A DNA stretch of 19,499 nt, from contig ONXE01000057.1 in NCBI GenBank assembly GCA_900321775.1, forward strand, positions 1 to 19,499, in the 5' to 3' direction. The DNA is from an uncultured Bacteroidales bacterium. GTDB lineage: Bacteria; Bacteroidota; Bacteroidia; Bacteroidales; Paludibacteraceae. Numbering within the stretch: position 1 is the first letter of the stretch; every line of letters starts with the position of its first letter. This document shows, piece by piece, positions 1 to 8,385 of the stretch. The translations under genes and the position numbers were made by a program. The notes below the pieces were generated by a model. The model worked only from the letters and a program-made list of their open reading frames with translations, was not told where the DNA came from and did not search any database.

Positions 1-610
1 GAACATCACTAAGTCCATCGAGTACACTAACAACTCCGACAAAGAGATTACGGTGGAAGTTCTTCTCAACGACAAGGAGCCCTGGATTGATGCTCAGGTA
101 GCTTTGAAGACCGTTAAGCCTAAAGAGGTAGGCCAACTGCACGTCAATGTGGATGGCACCAAAGCCAAGGTATGGGGTCTTCAGAACTCGTACATCTATC
201 TGGTAGTCAACGGCAAACGCCAACTTACCGATGAATACAAGATTACGCTCAGTTACTCTGTCGAGGAGGATTTCAGCGACGTGGACAAAAAGGCAGCTCC
301 GATTCTGGAAGTGGCATCGCGTGAGATTAATTTGGGTACTTTGGATGCCGGCAGCAAGGTGAACAAAACCATCACTCTGAAGAACGCAGGCCTCAATCCG
401 CTGTTTGTTCGTTCTATCAATAACAATGCCGATGAAATCAAGGTAACCGCCCCGAAATCAGCAATCAAGTCCGGCAAATCACAGGCTGTCAAACTGCAGA
501 TTACCACGGGCCAGGAAGTGGGTACATTCCGCAAGCAGATTGATATCATCACCAACGATCCGGCCAATCCGCACCACACCCGGGTTACCCTCGTTTGGAT
601 AGTGAAATAA
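1..610 (+). CDS. DUF1573 (Ig-like/ASH) domain protein, 5' end missing
   Basis: The reading frame is open from base 2 of the window to the TAA at 608-610, so the gene starts upstream. The GTG at 53 is internal: the codons before it continue the same fold (residues NITKSIEYTNNSDKEITVEV). About 202 residues are visible and look like two beta-sandwich repeats. The second, beginning near base 300, is a good DUF1573 match: LGTLDAGSKVNKTITLKNAG, then a GxFxKxIxIxTNDPxNPxH strand pair near the C-terminus. DUF1573 proteins are usually exported in Bacteroidetes and have no proven enzymatic role; structural or binding functions are likely. The signal peptide, if any, is outside the window. meaB follows after 45 bases of mostly tandem repeat. 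The family call is firm; the function is unknown. Confidence 0.8.
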   Translation, partial: NITKSIEYTNNSDKEITVEVLLNDKEPWIDAQVALKTVKPKEVGQLHVNVDGTKAKVWGLQNSYIYLVVNGKRQLTDEYKITLSYSVEEDFSDVDKKAAPILEVASREINLGTLDAGSKVNKTITLKNAGLNPLFVRSINNNADEIKVTAPKSAIKSGKSQAVKLQITTGQEVGTFRKQIDIITNDPANPHHTRVTLVWIVK

Positions 611-623
611 TTTGCGACAAGAA

Positions 624-655
624 CCGTAACATTACCGTAACATTACCGTAACATA
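624..655 (+). repeat. 11-bp tandem repeat abutting the meaB start codon
   Basis: The unit CCGTAACATTA occurs at 624-634 and 635-645 without mismatch. A third, partial copy (CCGTAACAT plus A) at 646-655 runs directly into the ATG at 656. It fills most of the gap between the DUF1573 gene and meaB. No ribosome binding site is visible apart from the repeat. A change in copy number would alter the distance between the two genes and the leader of meaB. Confidence 0.9.
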
Positions 656-1762
656 ATGCATAGAGCTGTGGACAATCATCATCACCCCGAAAACGATGCG
701 GAATATGCGGGATTGCAAGTCAATGCAGGTGTAGAACAACCACCTGTCATCAACCCGTATTTCCGCCCCAAGCAGCGCCAACCGCGTTTGGATGCTCAGG
801 CGTACATCGACGGAATCCTTGCCGGCGACATCACAATCCTCTCGCAGGCTGTGACGCTGGTGGAGAGCAATCTGCCTTCTGACCAAGTGATTGCACAGAA
901 GGTTATCGAAGGCTGTCTACCCCACTCCGGAAACGCGGTCCGTGTAGGCATCACAGGTGTTCCGGGAGCCGGTAAGTCCACGTTCATCGAAGCACTGGGC
1001 ACCAAACTCTGCAAAGAAGGCAAGAAGTTGGCTGTGCTGGCTATCGACCCCTCGTCAGAACGTTCCAAGGGCTCCATTTTGGGCGACAAAACACGTATGA
1101 TGGAGTTGTCCACGCAAGCCAATGCGTTCATCCGTCCCAGTCCTTCCGCGGGTTCGCTGGGTGGCGTGGCTCGTAAGACCAGAGAGAGTATTGTGCTTTG
1201 CGAAGCAGCCGGGTTCGACACCGTTCTGGTGGAAACCGTGGGCGTGGGACAATCGGAAACAGCAGCTCACAGCATGGTGGATTTCTTCCTGCTGTTGCAG
1301 GTAACCGGTACCGGCGACGAGTTGCAGGGCATCAAACGAGGCATCATGGAGATGGCCGACGGCATTGCCATCAACAAATGTGACGGTAACAACATCGACA
1401 AGGCACGCGTCGCGCGTACGCAATTTAAAAATGCCTTGGCACTATTCCCGCCTCACGAATCGGGATGGAAGCCAACGGCGGTTACGTGCTCGTCGGTGGA
1501 AGGTAATGGTATCGACGACGTGTGGAAGATGATTGAGGACTACATGGTGTTCACCAAACGCAACGGTTATTTTCGAAAGAAACGAACCGAGCAGTCCAAG
1601 TATTGGATGTATGAGACCATCAACCAAAACTTGCTCGACTCGTTCTATCACGACCCCAGAATAGAAGAACTGCTGGAAGCAACAGAAGAAAAAGTCTTGG
1701 CAAACAAACTATCTTCATTCATTGCAGCACACGATTTATTATCAACGTATTACAACAAATAA
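656..1762 (+). CDS. meaB: Methylmalonyl-CoA mutase-associated GTPase MeaB (ArgK family)
   Basis: A 368-residue G3E-family P-loop GTPase that loads and protects the adenosylcobalamin cofactor of methylmalonyl-CoA mutase in the cytoplasm, as part of the succinate-propionate pathway common in Bacteroidales. Visible motifs are the Walker A GVPGAGKST (residues 101-109), the conserved IDPSSxRSxGSILGDKTRM segment (130-148), the Walker B/switch region VETVGVGQSE (192-201) and the base-specificity motif NKCD (240-243). The N-terminus (PENDAEYAGLQVNAGVEQPP) is typical of Bacteroidales MeaB and supports the ATG at 656. The mutase genes are not in the window. dnaB begins 3 bases after the stop codon, so the two are probably cotranscribed. 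Confidence 0.95.
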   Translation: MHRAVDNHHHPENDAEYAGLQVNAGVEQPPVINPYFRPKQRQPRLDAQAYIDGILAGDITILSQAVTLVESNLPSDQVIAQKVIEGCLPHSGNAVRVGITGVPGAGKSTFIEALGTKLCKEGKKLAVLAIDPSSERSKGSILGDKTRMMELSTQANAFIRPSPSAGSLGGVARKTRESIVLCEAAGFDTVLVETVGVGQSETAAHSMVDFFLLLQVTGTGDELQGIKRGIMEMADGIAINKCDGNNIDKARVARTQFKNALALFPPHESGWKPTAVTCSSVEGNGIDDVWKMIEDYMVFTKRNGYFRKKRTEQSKYWMYETINQNLLDSFYHDPRIEELLEATEEKVLANKLSSFIAAHDLLSTYYNK

Positions 1763-1765
1763 GGC

Positions 1766-3298
1766 ATGCCTAATAAGACACACACAACGCCTATAACACC
1801 CACAACGGATGAGCTTATCGGCAAACGGCAACCACAAGCCGTCGAAGTAGAGCGTTCCGTGCTCGGAGGTATTCTCATCGAGCCCAACGTCTATGGAGAG
1901 ATTGCGGAAGTGCTGAAGCCGAGTTCGTTCTACGAACCCAAGCATCAATTGATTTACGAAGCTATTACCGACTTGGCGCAGCTGAGTGAACCGATTGATT
2001 TTCTGACCGTTACTGAGCGCTTAAAGAGCAAGGGCAAACTGGAGCAGGCCGGCGGACCGGAGTACATCGCGCAACTGACGATAGATATTGCTTCTGCTGC
2101 ACATATCGAGGCACATGCGCAGATTATTGCACGCAAAGCCTTAGCACGTCAACTTATCACGATGGGTCTTAACATAGCCGAGAATGCCTTGGACGAGACC
2201 ACCGATGTCGAAGAGTTGATGAACGATGCCGAGAGTAAGATTTTTGATATTGCACAAAACTCGCAGAAGAAAGATGTACGAGGCGTAAACGATATCATCG
2301 CCGACGCCATGGAGCGACTCAAAATGCAGGCAGACAAAGGCAACAACGGCATCACGGGTGTTCCTTCGGGCTTCGAGAAACTGGATAAAGTGACTGCCGG
2401 ATGGCAGCGATCCGACCTCATCATCATCGCGGCTCGTCCAGCAATGGGTAAAACCGCTTTCGTCCTCTCGATGGCGAAAAACATGGGCGTCATGAATTTC
2501 CCTGTTGCCATTTTTTCGTTGGAAATGAGCAACATACAGTTGGTCAACCGTCTCATCATGAACGTATGCTCCATTGAGGGTTCCAAACTTCGTTCAGGCA
2601 ATCTGTCACGCGAAGATTGGTCTGCGATTGACCAATATATTCCACAACTTCAACGCGCACCTATCTACATCGATGACACCCCGGGCTTAAGCATCTTTGA
2701 GCTCCGCTCCAAAGCGCGACGGCTGGTCCGCGAGAAAGGTGTGCAGTGTATCATCATCGACTACCTGCAACTTATGTCTGCGGGGCAGAAGATGCAGTCT
2801 CGAGAAATAGAGGTCAGCACCATCTCTCGTTCGCTGAAAGGCCTTGCGAAGGAGCTCGACATTCCCATTATAGCCCTTTCGCAGCTCAACCGCTCGCTCG
2901 AAGGACGCGCCGGAGTGGAAGGAAAAGTTCCGCAACTCAGTGACCTCCGTGAATCAGGAGCCATCGAGCAGGACGCGGATATGGTATGCTTCATCCACCG
3001 GTACGACTATTTCTATCGCCAGGGCGAGCGCTCAGAAGGGTTCGACCCGAGCGAGGTAGGCAAAGGACATATCATTATCGCCAAGCACCGTAATGGCGCG
3101 ACCACAGATGTCAAACTCCGTTTCGAGAATATCTACGCCAAGTTTGACAACGATGACGATATTACACAGAGTTTTGGAGGAAACAATTTCTCCTCTTATC
3201 AATCGCGCGTCGTTGCCAGCAGCGATGGCTACGGCTATGCCAATCCACAAACAGACAGCCTCTCTGCTCCGCCAGAGAACCCGTCAACTCCGTTCTAA
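1766..3298 (+). CDS. dnaB: Replicative DNA helicase DnaB
   Basis: A 510-residue RecA-fold helicase that forms the hexameric ring unwinding DNA at the replication fork and recruits primase. The N-terminal domain (about 22-125) begins with the usual QPQAVEVERSVLGGILIEP segment. A linker helix region follows, then the ATPase domain (about 193-460) with Walker A ARPAMGKT (223-230), Walker B IIIDYLQLM (329-337), the LSQLNR motif (371-376) and the KHRNG segment (440-444) that carries the arginine finger. The poorly conserved C-terminal tail (about 465-510) is rich in Ser, Asn and Pro, as in other Bacteroidetes. The length is slightly above that of the E. coli protein (471). No intein is present. 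The start is 3 bases past the meaB stop. Confidence 0.97.
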   Translation: MPNKTHTTPITPTTDELIGKRQPQAVEVERSVLGGILIEPNVYGEIAEVLKPSSFYEPKHQLIYEAITDLAQLSEPIDFLTVTERLKSKGKLEQAGGPEYIAQLTIDIASAAHIEAHAQIIARKALARQLITMGLNIAENALDETTDVEELMNDAESKIFDIAQNSQKKDVRGVNDIIADAMERLKMQADKGNNGITGVPSGFEKLDKVTAGWQRSDLIIIAARPAMGKTAFVLSMAKNMGVMNFPVAIFSLEMSNIQLVNRLIMNVCSIEGSKLRSGNLSREDWSAIDQYIPQLQRAPIYIDDTPGLSIFELRSKARRLVREKGVQCIIIDYLQLMSAGQKMQSREIEVSTISRSLKGLAKELDIPIIALSQLNRSLEGRAGVEGKVPQLSDLRESGAIEQDADMVCFIHRYDYFYRQGERSEGFDPSEVGKGHIIIAKHRNGATTDVKLRFENIYAKFDNDDDITQSFGGNNFSSYQSRVVASSDGYGYANPQTDSLSAPPENPSTPF

Positions 3299-3312
3299 AC
3301 AATTGAAAGAAA

Positions 3313-3726
3313 ATGTTTAATTCTAAAATACAAGACAATACAAATATGACAACACAACCCCAACCCGGCAGTGCGCAGTTCAATGCGCTGACTGCGGGCA
3401 GTAAGATTATTGGCACCGTTATTGCCGACAACGATATCCATGTTGACGGTACTATCGAGGGCGAAATTAAGTGCACCGGCAAAGTCGTGATTGGCGAGAA
3501 TGGCTTCGTCAAAGGTACCATCACCTGTCAGAACGCTGATATTCAAGGCAAGCTGGAAGGCAAGATAGATGTCAAACAAACTCTTTCGCTGCGTGCATCG
3601 GCTCATCTTCAGGCAGAAGTAAACACGCAGGTGCTCATCGTCGAGCCGAACGCTGTCTTCAACGGTACATGCAACATGGGTAAATCCGTGGCACAGCCTC
3701 AACCCCAACCCGCTCAACCCAAATAA
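3313..3726 (+). CDS. Bactofilin family polymer-forming cytoskeletal protein
   Basis: A 137-residue bactofilin (DUF583). These small proteins polymerise without nucleotide into filaments and scaffold cell-wall enzymes at the inner membrane or in the cytoplasm. The beta-helix core (about 25-118) shows the repeating pattern of the family: IIGTVIADNDIHVDGTIEGE, then IKCTGKVVIGENGFVKGTI, then ADIQGKLEGKIDVKQTLSL. The C-terminal tail is a Gln-Pro repeat (QPQPQPAQPK), disordered as in other bactofilins. The start at 3313 is the first ATG after the dnaB stop; an alternative is the ATG at 3346 (MTTQPQPGS), and the two cannot be separated from sequence alone. There is no adjacent M23 peptidase, a common partner elsewhere. 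Confidence 0.9.
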   Translation: MFNSKIQDNTNMTTQPQPGSAQFNALTAGSKIIGTVIADNDIHVDGTIEGEIKCTGKVVIGENGFVKGTITCQNADIQGKLEGKIDVKQTLSLRASAHLQAEVNTQVLIVEPNAVFNGTCNMGKSVAQPQPQPAQPK

Positions 3727-3728
3727 TT

Positions 3729-4970
3729 ATGGTTAAAATAAAAGCATTCAAAGGTATCCGTCCACCCAAAGAGATGGCGGCTAAAGTATGTGCACGCCCC
3801 TACGATGTGCTTTCTTCCGAAGAAGCACGCGCTGAAGCCGAGGGCATGCCCATGAGTTTGTACCACATCAGCAAACCGGAGATCAATTTCCCTGTTGGCA
3901 CCAGCGAGTACGACGAACGCGTCTATCAGGAGGCTACGCGCCAGTACAACCTGTTCAAGCAAAACGGATGGCTCCGTCAGGATCCAACCGAGTGCTACTA
4001 CGTGTATGCACAGACCTGGCGAGGCAAAACGCAGTACGGTCTGATGATTGCCGCGTCGGTAGAGGACTATGAGGCCGGACGAATCAAGAAGCACGAACTC
4101 ACGCGCCAGGACAAAGAGGACGACCGCATGCGCCACGTGGTGGCTACCAATGCCAACATTGGTTCGGCCTTCTTCGCATATCCCAAAAATCCTGCTCTTC
4201 ACAACATCATTATGCAAGTGGTAAAAGGCGAGCCAGAGTGCGATTTCATTGCTGACGAAGTACGTCATCAGTTGTGGGTGGTAAGCGAGAAAGATACTTG
4301 TAACGAAATTACCGATATCTTCGCGACTATTCCAAGCCTTTACATTGCCGATGGACACCACCGTTCGGCTGCCGCTGCACGTGTGGGAGCCGAGCGCAGA
4401 AAAACCAACCCTAACCACAACGGAACAGAGGAATACAACTATTTCCTGGCAACGGCTTTCTCTGCTGACGAACTGACAGTTCTTGACTATAACCGTCTGG
4501 TTTTCGACCTGAACGGCCACTCCGAGGCAGAGTTGTTGCAGTTGCTCGCAGAAGATTTTATCATCGAAACTGCCGGTGCGGAGGTGTATCATCCTCAAGC
4601 CCGTCACGAATTCGCACTCTACCTGGATCATTGCTGGTATCGCCTCACGGCCAAACCGGAAGTGGTGGATGATACGGACCCAATCAAGAGTCTGGACGTA
4701 AGCATCTCATCGGAACTGATCTTGAAGAAACTATTCGGTATAGTCAACCTGCGTAAGGATGAACGGGTTGATTTTATCGGAGGCATACGCGGTCTTCAGT
4801 ATTTGCAAGACCAGGTTGACCAAGGCAAAGCCAAACTGGCATTGGCACTCTACCCTGTCTCTATGCAGGAAATCATGAATGTGGCTGATGCCGGTCAGAT
4901 TATGCCGCCCAAGGCCACATGGTTTGAACCAAAGCTTCGCTCCGGAATAGTGATTCACGAATTGGATTAA
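3729..4970 (+). CDS. DUF1015 family protein
   Basis: A 413-residue member of DUF1015, a widespread cytoplasmic family without an established reaction. The N-terminal segment FKGIRPPKEMAAKVCARPYDVLSSEEAR (in part, residues 7-34) and the signature ADGHHRSAAAAR (207-218) are characteristic, as is the KHELTRQDKEDDR segment (121-133). In Bacteroides, DUF1015 genes are often beside serine biosynthesis genes; none is here. The ATG lies 2 bases after the bactofilin stop, and the TAA overlaps the next start by one base (TAATG at 4968-4972), so translational coupling with the PorE-like gene is likely. Confidence 0.9.
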   Translation: MVKIKAFKGIRPPKEMAAKVCARPYDVLSSEEARAEAEGMPMSLYHISKPEINFPVGTSEYDERVYQEATRQYNLFKQNGWLRQDPTECYYVYAQTWRGKTQYGLMIAASVEDYEAGRIKKHELTRQDKEDDRMRHVVATNANIGSAFFAYPKNPALHNIIMQVVKGEPECDFIADEVRHQLWVVSEKDTCNEITDIFATIPSLYIADGHHRSAAAARVGAERRKTNPNHNGTEEYNYFLATAFSADELTVLDYNRLVFDLNGHSEAELLQLLAEDFIIETAGAEVYHPQARHEFALYLDHCWYRLTAKPEVVDDTDPIKSLDVSISSELILKKLFGIVNLRKDERVDFIGGIRGLQYLQDQVDQGKAKLALALYPVSMQEIMNVADAGQIMPPKATWFEPKLRSGIVIHELD

Positions 4971-7063
4971 TGCGCAGTATTCAGAAACATATTATTCTGA
5001 TTCTCAGTCTGATGACGCTTGTCTTCGGATTGGCGGGTTGTGGCATTCAAAAGCAACTGAAACGTGCCGACAAGAAGTACGCCATTGGTGAGTACTACGA
5101 AGCGGCCCAGTTGTACAAGAAGATCTATCCCAAGATCAAACGAAACCAGAAAGCCCTGAAAGCTGAGGTGGCGTTCAAGCAAGGAGAATGTTACCGTATT
5201 ATCAACCACCCGAGGGCTGTGAATGCATACAAAAACGCTATTACGTACAAGTACCAACTGGTGGACTCCATCGTCTATCTACGCCAGGCGCAAGTGCTTC
5301 ATTATCAAGGTAAATATAGTGATGCGCTGCGCGGTTATGAGATTTATCTCGAGAGTCACCCAACGGACTATGTGGCGCAAGCGGGACGGTATGCATGCAT
5401 GCAGATGGAAGGCTGGAAAAAGGAACCCACTCGTCATAAGATTCGTTTGGCCAGCGACTTCAACGTCAAGCGCTACAGCAATTTTGCGCCCTGTTTCATT
5501 GGCGATGACACCGATGCACTGATGTTTACCAGCAACCGCGTAGCACGCAAGAAAAAAGACAACAAGAATAGTCCCGTGACCGGCGTCCCTATCTGTCAGA
5601 TCTATTCAACACGCAAGGACGCTCAGGGCAAGTGGGTGGATGTCGAGTTGGCAGAAGGTCTGTACGAAGCCGCCAATGGCGATGATCAAGAAAGCAAAAA
5701 CACGGAGGAAGGCGAAGCCTCTTCCAAACGTCAGGAAGGCACAGCCGAGTTGGGCGTTTGCTGCTTTAGCGCCGACGGCCACACGATGTACTTCACGTAC
5801 TCCAAGCCTATCAACGGCAAAGATGTAGGTGCACACATCTATACTTCTTCGCGCGCGTCGGGCACGTGGGCGGAACCACAGGAACTTCTGCTCTTCAAGG
5901 ACTCGACCATCACATGCGGGCATCCTGCGTTGAGTCATGACGGCGATACGCTTTATTTTGCCTCGGATGCGCCCAACGGCTATGGCGGAAAGGACATCTG
6001 GTATAGTGTACAAGACGGCGGCAATTGGTCCGTGCCTATGAATATGGGCCCGCAAATCAATACGACAGGTGACGAGATGTACCCCACTATCCGCAAGGAC
6101 GGAACACTCTACTTCAGTTCGAACGGACATCCCGGTTATGGAGGCTTGGATATCTTCAAAGCCGTACCCGACAGCATGGTTATGCGCGACAGCGTACTCG
6201 AACAAGGCTGGCAACTCTTCAACTTGGGTAACCCGTTCAACTCCAACGGTGACGACTTCGGCATTACCTTTGCCGGAGACACAGAGGACGGTTTCTTCTC
6301 CTCCAACCGCGGACAGAAGAAAGGGCAGGACATGATCTACAGTTTCGTCCTTCCCGAGATGGTCATTGCCGTGGAAGGAATAGTCTCCAACAACTTGGGT
6401 GAGACACTTTCTGACGCAACGATTCGAGTGGTGGGAGACGACGGAACGAATGCCAAGTTGCAAATTCGTCGTGACGGTTCATACCGTGTCAAACTGAACA
6501 AAGATGTGCGTTATGTGATGCTGGCCACCTCGCGAGGTTACCTCAATCAAAAACAAGATGTCAAGACCTTCGGCTTGCGCGACTCCTACACCTACACGCA
6601 AAACTTCGTGCTGACCACCCTGTCCAAACCGGTCAAGATGGAGAACGTGTTCTACGAGTTCGCCAAATGGAATATTACCAAGGAGTCGGAAACGGCGCTT
6701 GATCAGTTGGTCAAATTGCTTAACGACAACCCCAACATCACCATTGAACTCTCTGCCCACACCGACTTGGTAGGCAATGCTCAGGCCAACAAAATCCTCT
6801 CCGAGAAACGTGCACAGTCTTGTGTCAACTATCTGATTAAGAAAGGAATAGAACCCGAGCGCCTTACGCCTGTTGGATATGGTAAAGAGCAGCCCGTCGT
6901 TGCCGACAAGATCCTGCACGACCGCTATCCTTTCATTCATGTTGAACAGGTGCTGGACGAGGAATTCATCCTTAGTCTGCCCAAGGACCAGCAGGAGATT
7001 TGCAACCAAATCAACCGTCGCACCGAGTTCAAAGTCCTCAAAACCACGTATAAATTGTACTAA
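4970..7063 (+). CDS. PorE-like OmpA-family lipoprotein (TPR, beta-propeller, CRD, OmpA_C)
   Basis: A 697-residue outer-membrane-associated lipoprotein. The order is: lipoprotein signal peptide with lipobox LAGC (Cys24), TPR-like helices (about 33-145), PD40/WD40-type beta-propeller blades (about 165-460, with repeated ALMFTSNR, TLYFASDAPNGYGGKDIW and TLYFSSNGHPGYGGLDIF), a carboxypeptidase-regulatory-like domain (about 465-548) and a C-terminal OmpA peptidoglycan-binding domain (about 555-695). Asp599 (HTD) and Arg614 (SEKRA), spaced 15 apart, match the diaminopimelate-binding pair of OmpA. This is the layout of PorE (PG1058) of Porphyromonas gingivalis, which ties the type IX secretion system to peptidoglycan. 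Assignment as true PorE rather than a paralogue is an inference. A charged insertion (about 235-258) interrupts the propeller. It overlaps the preceding stop and the thyA start by one base each. Confidence 0.85.
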   Translation: MRSIQKHIILILSLMTLVFGLAGCGIQKQLKRADKKYAIGEYYEAAQLYKKIYPKIKRNQKALKAEVAFKQGECYRIINHPRAVNAYKNAITYKYQLVDSIVYLRQAQVLHYQGKYSDALRGYEIYLESHPTDYVAQAGRYACMQMEGWKKEPTRHKIRLASDFNVKRYSNFAPCFIGDDTDALMFTSNRVARKKKDNKNSPVTGVPICQIYSTRKDAQGKWVDVELAEGLYEAANGDDQESKNTEEGEASSKRQEGTAELGVCCFSADGHTMYFTYSKPINGKDVGAHIYTSSRASGTWAEPQELLLFKDSTITCGHPALSHDGDTLYFASDAPNGYGGKDIWYSVQDGGNWSVPMNMGPQINTTGDEMYPTIRKDGTLYFSSNGHPGYGGLDIFKAVPDSMVMRDSVLEQGWQLFNLGNPFNSNGDDFGITFAGDTEDGFFSSNRGQKKGQDMIYSFVLPEMVIAVEGIVSNNLGETLSDATIRVVGDDGTNAKLQIRRDGSYRVKLNKDVRYVMLATSRGYLNQKQDVKTFGLRDSYTYTQNFVLTTLSKPVKMENVFYEFAKWNITKESETALDQLVKLLNDNPNITIELSAHTDLVGNAQANKILSEKRAQSCVNYLIKKGIEPERLTPVGYGKEQPVVADKILHDRYPFIHVEQVLDEEFILSLPKDQQEICNQINRRTEFKVLKTTYKLY

Positions 7064-7857
7064 TGAAACAATATCTCGACCTCTGCCGCCGCGTAATGAC
7101 GGAAGGCACACTCAAGACTGACCGCACCGGCACGGGAACCAAATCGGTTTTCGGGCATCAGTTGCGTTGCGACCTGAAGGACGGTTTCCCTCTTCTTACA
7201 ACCAAGAAACTGCACCTCAAGTCCATCATCTACGAACTCCTCTGGTTCCTCCGCGGAGACACCAACGTGCATTACCTGCAGGAGCATGGAGTCCGCATCT
7301 GGAACGAATGGGCTGATGAGAACGGCGAATTGGGCCCCGTCTATGGACACCAGTGGCGCTCATGGCCTGATTATCAAGGAGGAACGATTGACCAGATTCA
7401 GAATGTCGTGGACATGATTAAGCATCACCCCGACTCGCGCCGCATGATTGTCTCCGCCTGGAACGTAGCCGAAGTGGACAGTATGGCCCTGCCGCCTTGC
7501 CACACGCTCTTCCAGTTCTACGTTGCAGATGACACGCTCAGTCTGCAACTCTATCAGCGCAGCGCTGACATCTTCCTTGGCGTACCGTTCAACATTGCCT
7601 CCTACGCCCTGCTCCTGCAGATGATGGCGCAGGTAACGGGCCTCAAAGCCGGCACTTTCGTCCACACGTTTGGCGATGCGCACATCTACACCAACCACTT
7701 CGAGCAGGTGCAACTCCAACTCACACGCGAACCGCGTCCTCTGCCCACCATGCGCATCAATCCCGATGTTCACAGCATCTTCGATTTCCAATTCGAAGAC
7801 TTCCAACTTGAGAACTACGATCCTTATCCGCACATCCCCGGCGTCGTGGCCGTCTAA
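7063..7857 (+). CDS. thyA: Thymidylate synthase
   Basis: A 264-residue ThyA, the same length as the E. coli enzyme. It methylates dUMP to dTMP using 5,10-methylenetetrahydrofolate and releases dihydrofolate. Catalytic and binding residues align at E. coli numbering: Arg21, Cys146 (in LPPCHTLFQFYV), Asp169, Asn177, His207 and Tyr209. The start overlaps the stop of the PorE-like gene (TAATG at 7061-7065). folA follows after a 39-base gap containing a repeat, a functional pairing since DHFR regenerates the folate oxidised here. All key residues are intact. Confidence 0.98.
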   Translation: MKQYLDLCRRVMTEGTLKTDRTGTGTKSVFGHQLRCDLKDGFPLLTTKKLHLKSIIYELLWFLRGDTNVHYLQEHGVRIWNEWADENGELGPVYGHQWRSWPDYQGGTIDQIQNVVDMIKHHPDSRRMIVSAWNVAEVDSMALPPCHTLFQFYVADDTLSLQLYQRSADIFLGVPFNIASYALLLQMMAQVTGLKAGTFVHTFGDAHIYTNHFEQVQLQLTREPRPLPTMRINPDVHSIFDFQFEDFQLENYDPYPHIPGVVAV

Positions 7858-7863
7858 AAAAAT

Positions 7864-7894
7864 ATTAATTGTTAATTATTAATTGTTAATTAAT
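7864..7894 (+). repeat. 14-bp AT-rich tandem repeat between thyA and folA
   Basis: ATTAATTGTTAATT occurs at 7864-7877 and 7878-7891, followed by a short partial continuation (AAT). It fills nearly the whole thyA-folA gap and ends 2 bases before the GTG start of folA. The end of the second copy supplies an in-frame TAA (7891-7893) two codons ahead of that start, which fixes the 5' limit of folA. Confidence 0.85.
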
Positions 7895-7896
7895 CC

Positions 7897-8385
7897 GTGG
7901 TTTCAATCATTGTTGCTGTCGCAGAAAACTGCGCTATTGGCAAAAAAGGCGATTTGCTCTGCCATTTGCCCGCCGACCTCAAGCATTTCAAACAGATTAC
8001 CTCCGGATGCACCGTCATCATGGGAGAGAGAACCTGGTTCTCGTTGCCCAAGCATCCGCTGCCTAATCGTCGCAACATCGTTCTCACTGACGTACAAGGT
8101 AAGCAGTTCGAGGGTGGCGAAGCCGTCTATTCCATCCCGGAGGCCCAAGCCGCAGTGTCCCCTGAAGAAGAGGCTTTCATTATCGGCGGAGGCATGGTCT
8201 ATCGCCAGTTTATGCCCATAGCCGACAAACTCTATATCACCCATATCCACCATCGTTTCGATGATGCGGACACCTTCTTCCCTGAGATTGACCCTGCCGT
8301 TTGGCGCCAAATCGCAACAGAAGAACATCCTGCTGACGACAACAATCCCTACCCTTTCACCTTCGCTGAATACGAGAGAATATGA
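7897..8385 (+). CDS. folA: Dihydrofolate reductase, GTG start
   Basis: A 162-residue DHFR that reduces dihydrofolate to tetrahydrofolate with NADPH. The GTG start is forced by the in-frame stop at 7891-7893 and gives an N-terminus (MVSIIVAVAENCAIGKKGDL) that aligns with E. coli FolA without gaps. The catalytic acid Asp27 is present in LPADL, as are the GGGMVYRQF segment and PNRRNIVLT. Two usually conserved positions differ: residue 22, Trp in most DHFRs, is Cys (LLCHLPADL), and residue 44, an Arg that contacts the NADPH 2'-phosphate in E. coli, is Glu (IMGERTW). Function as DHFR remains likely from the context beside thyA. It overlaps rdgB by four bases (ATGA). Confidence 0.92.
   Translation: MVSIIVAVAENCAIGKKGDLLCHLPADLKHFKQITSGCTVIMGERTWFSLPKHPLPNRRNIVLTDVQGKQFEGGEAVYSIPEAQAAVSPEEEAFIIGGGMVYRQFMPIADKLYITHIHHRFDDADTFFPEIDPAVWRQIATEEHPADDNNPYPFTFAEYERI

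Noticed and set aside
3411..3425. Second sigma-54-like match (TGGCACCGTTATTGC) with correct spacing
   Set aside because: It lies inside the bactofilin coding sequence, deviates at the position after TGGCAC, and encodes conserved residues (IIGTVIAD). Nothing downstream suggests a transcript start.
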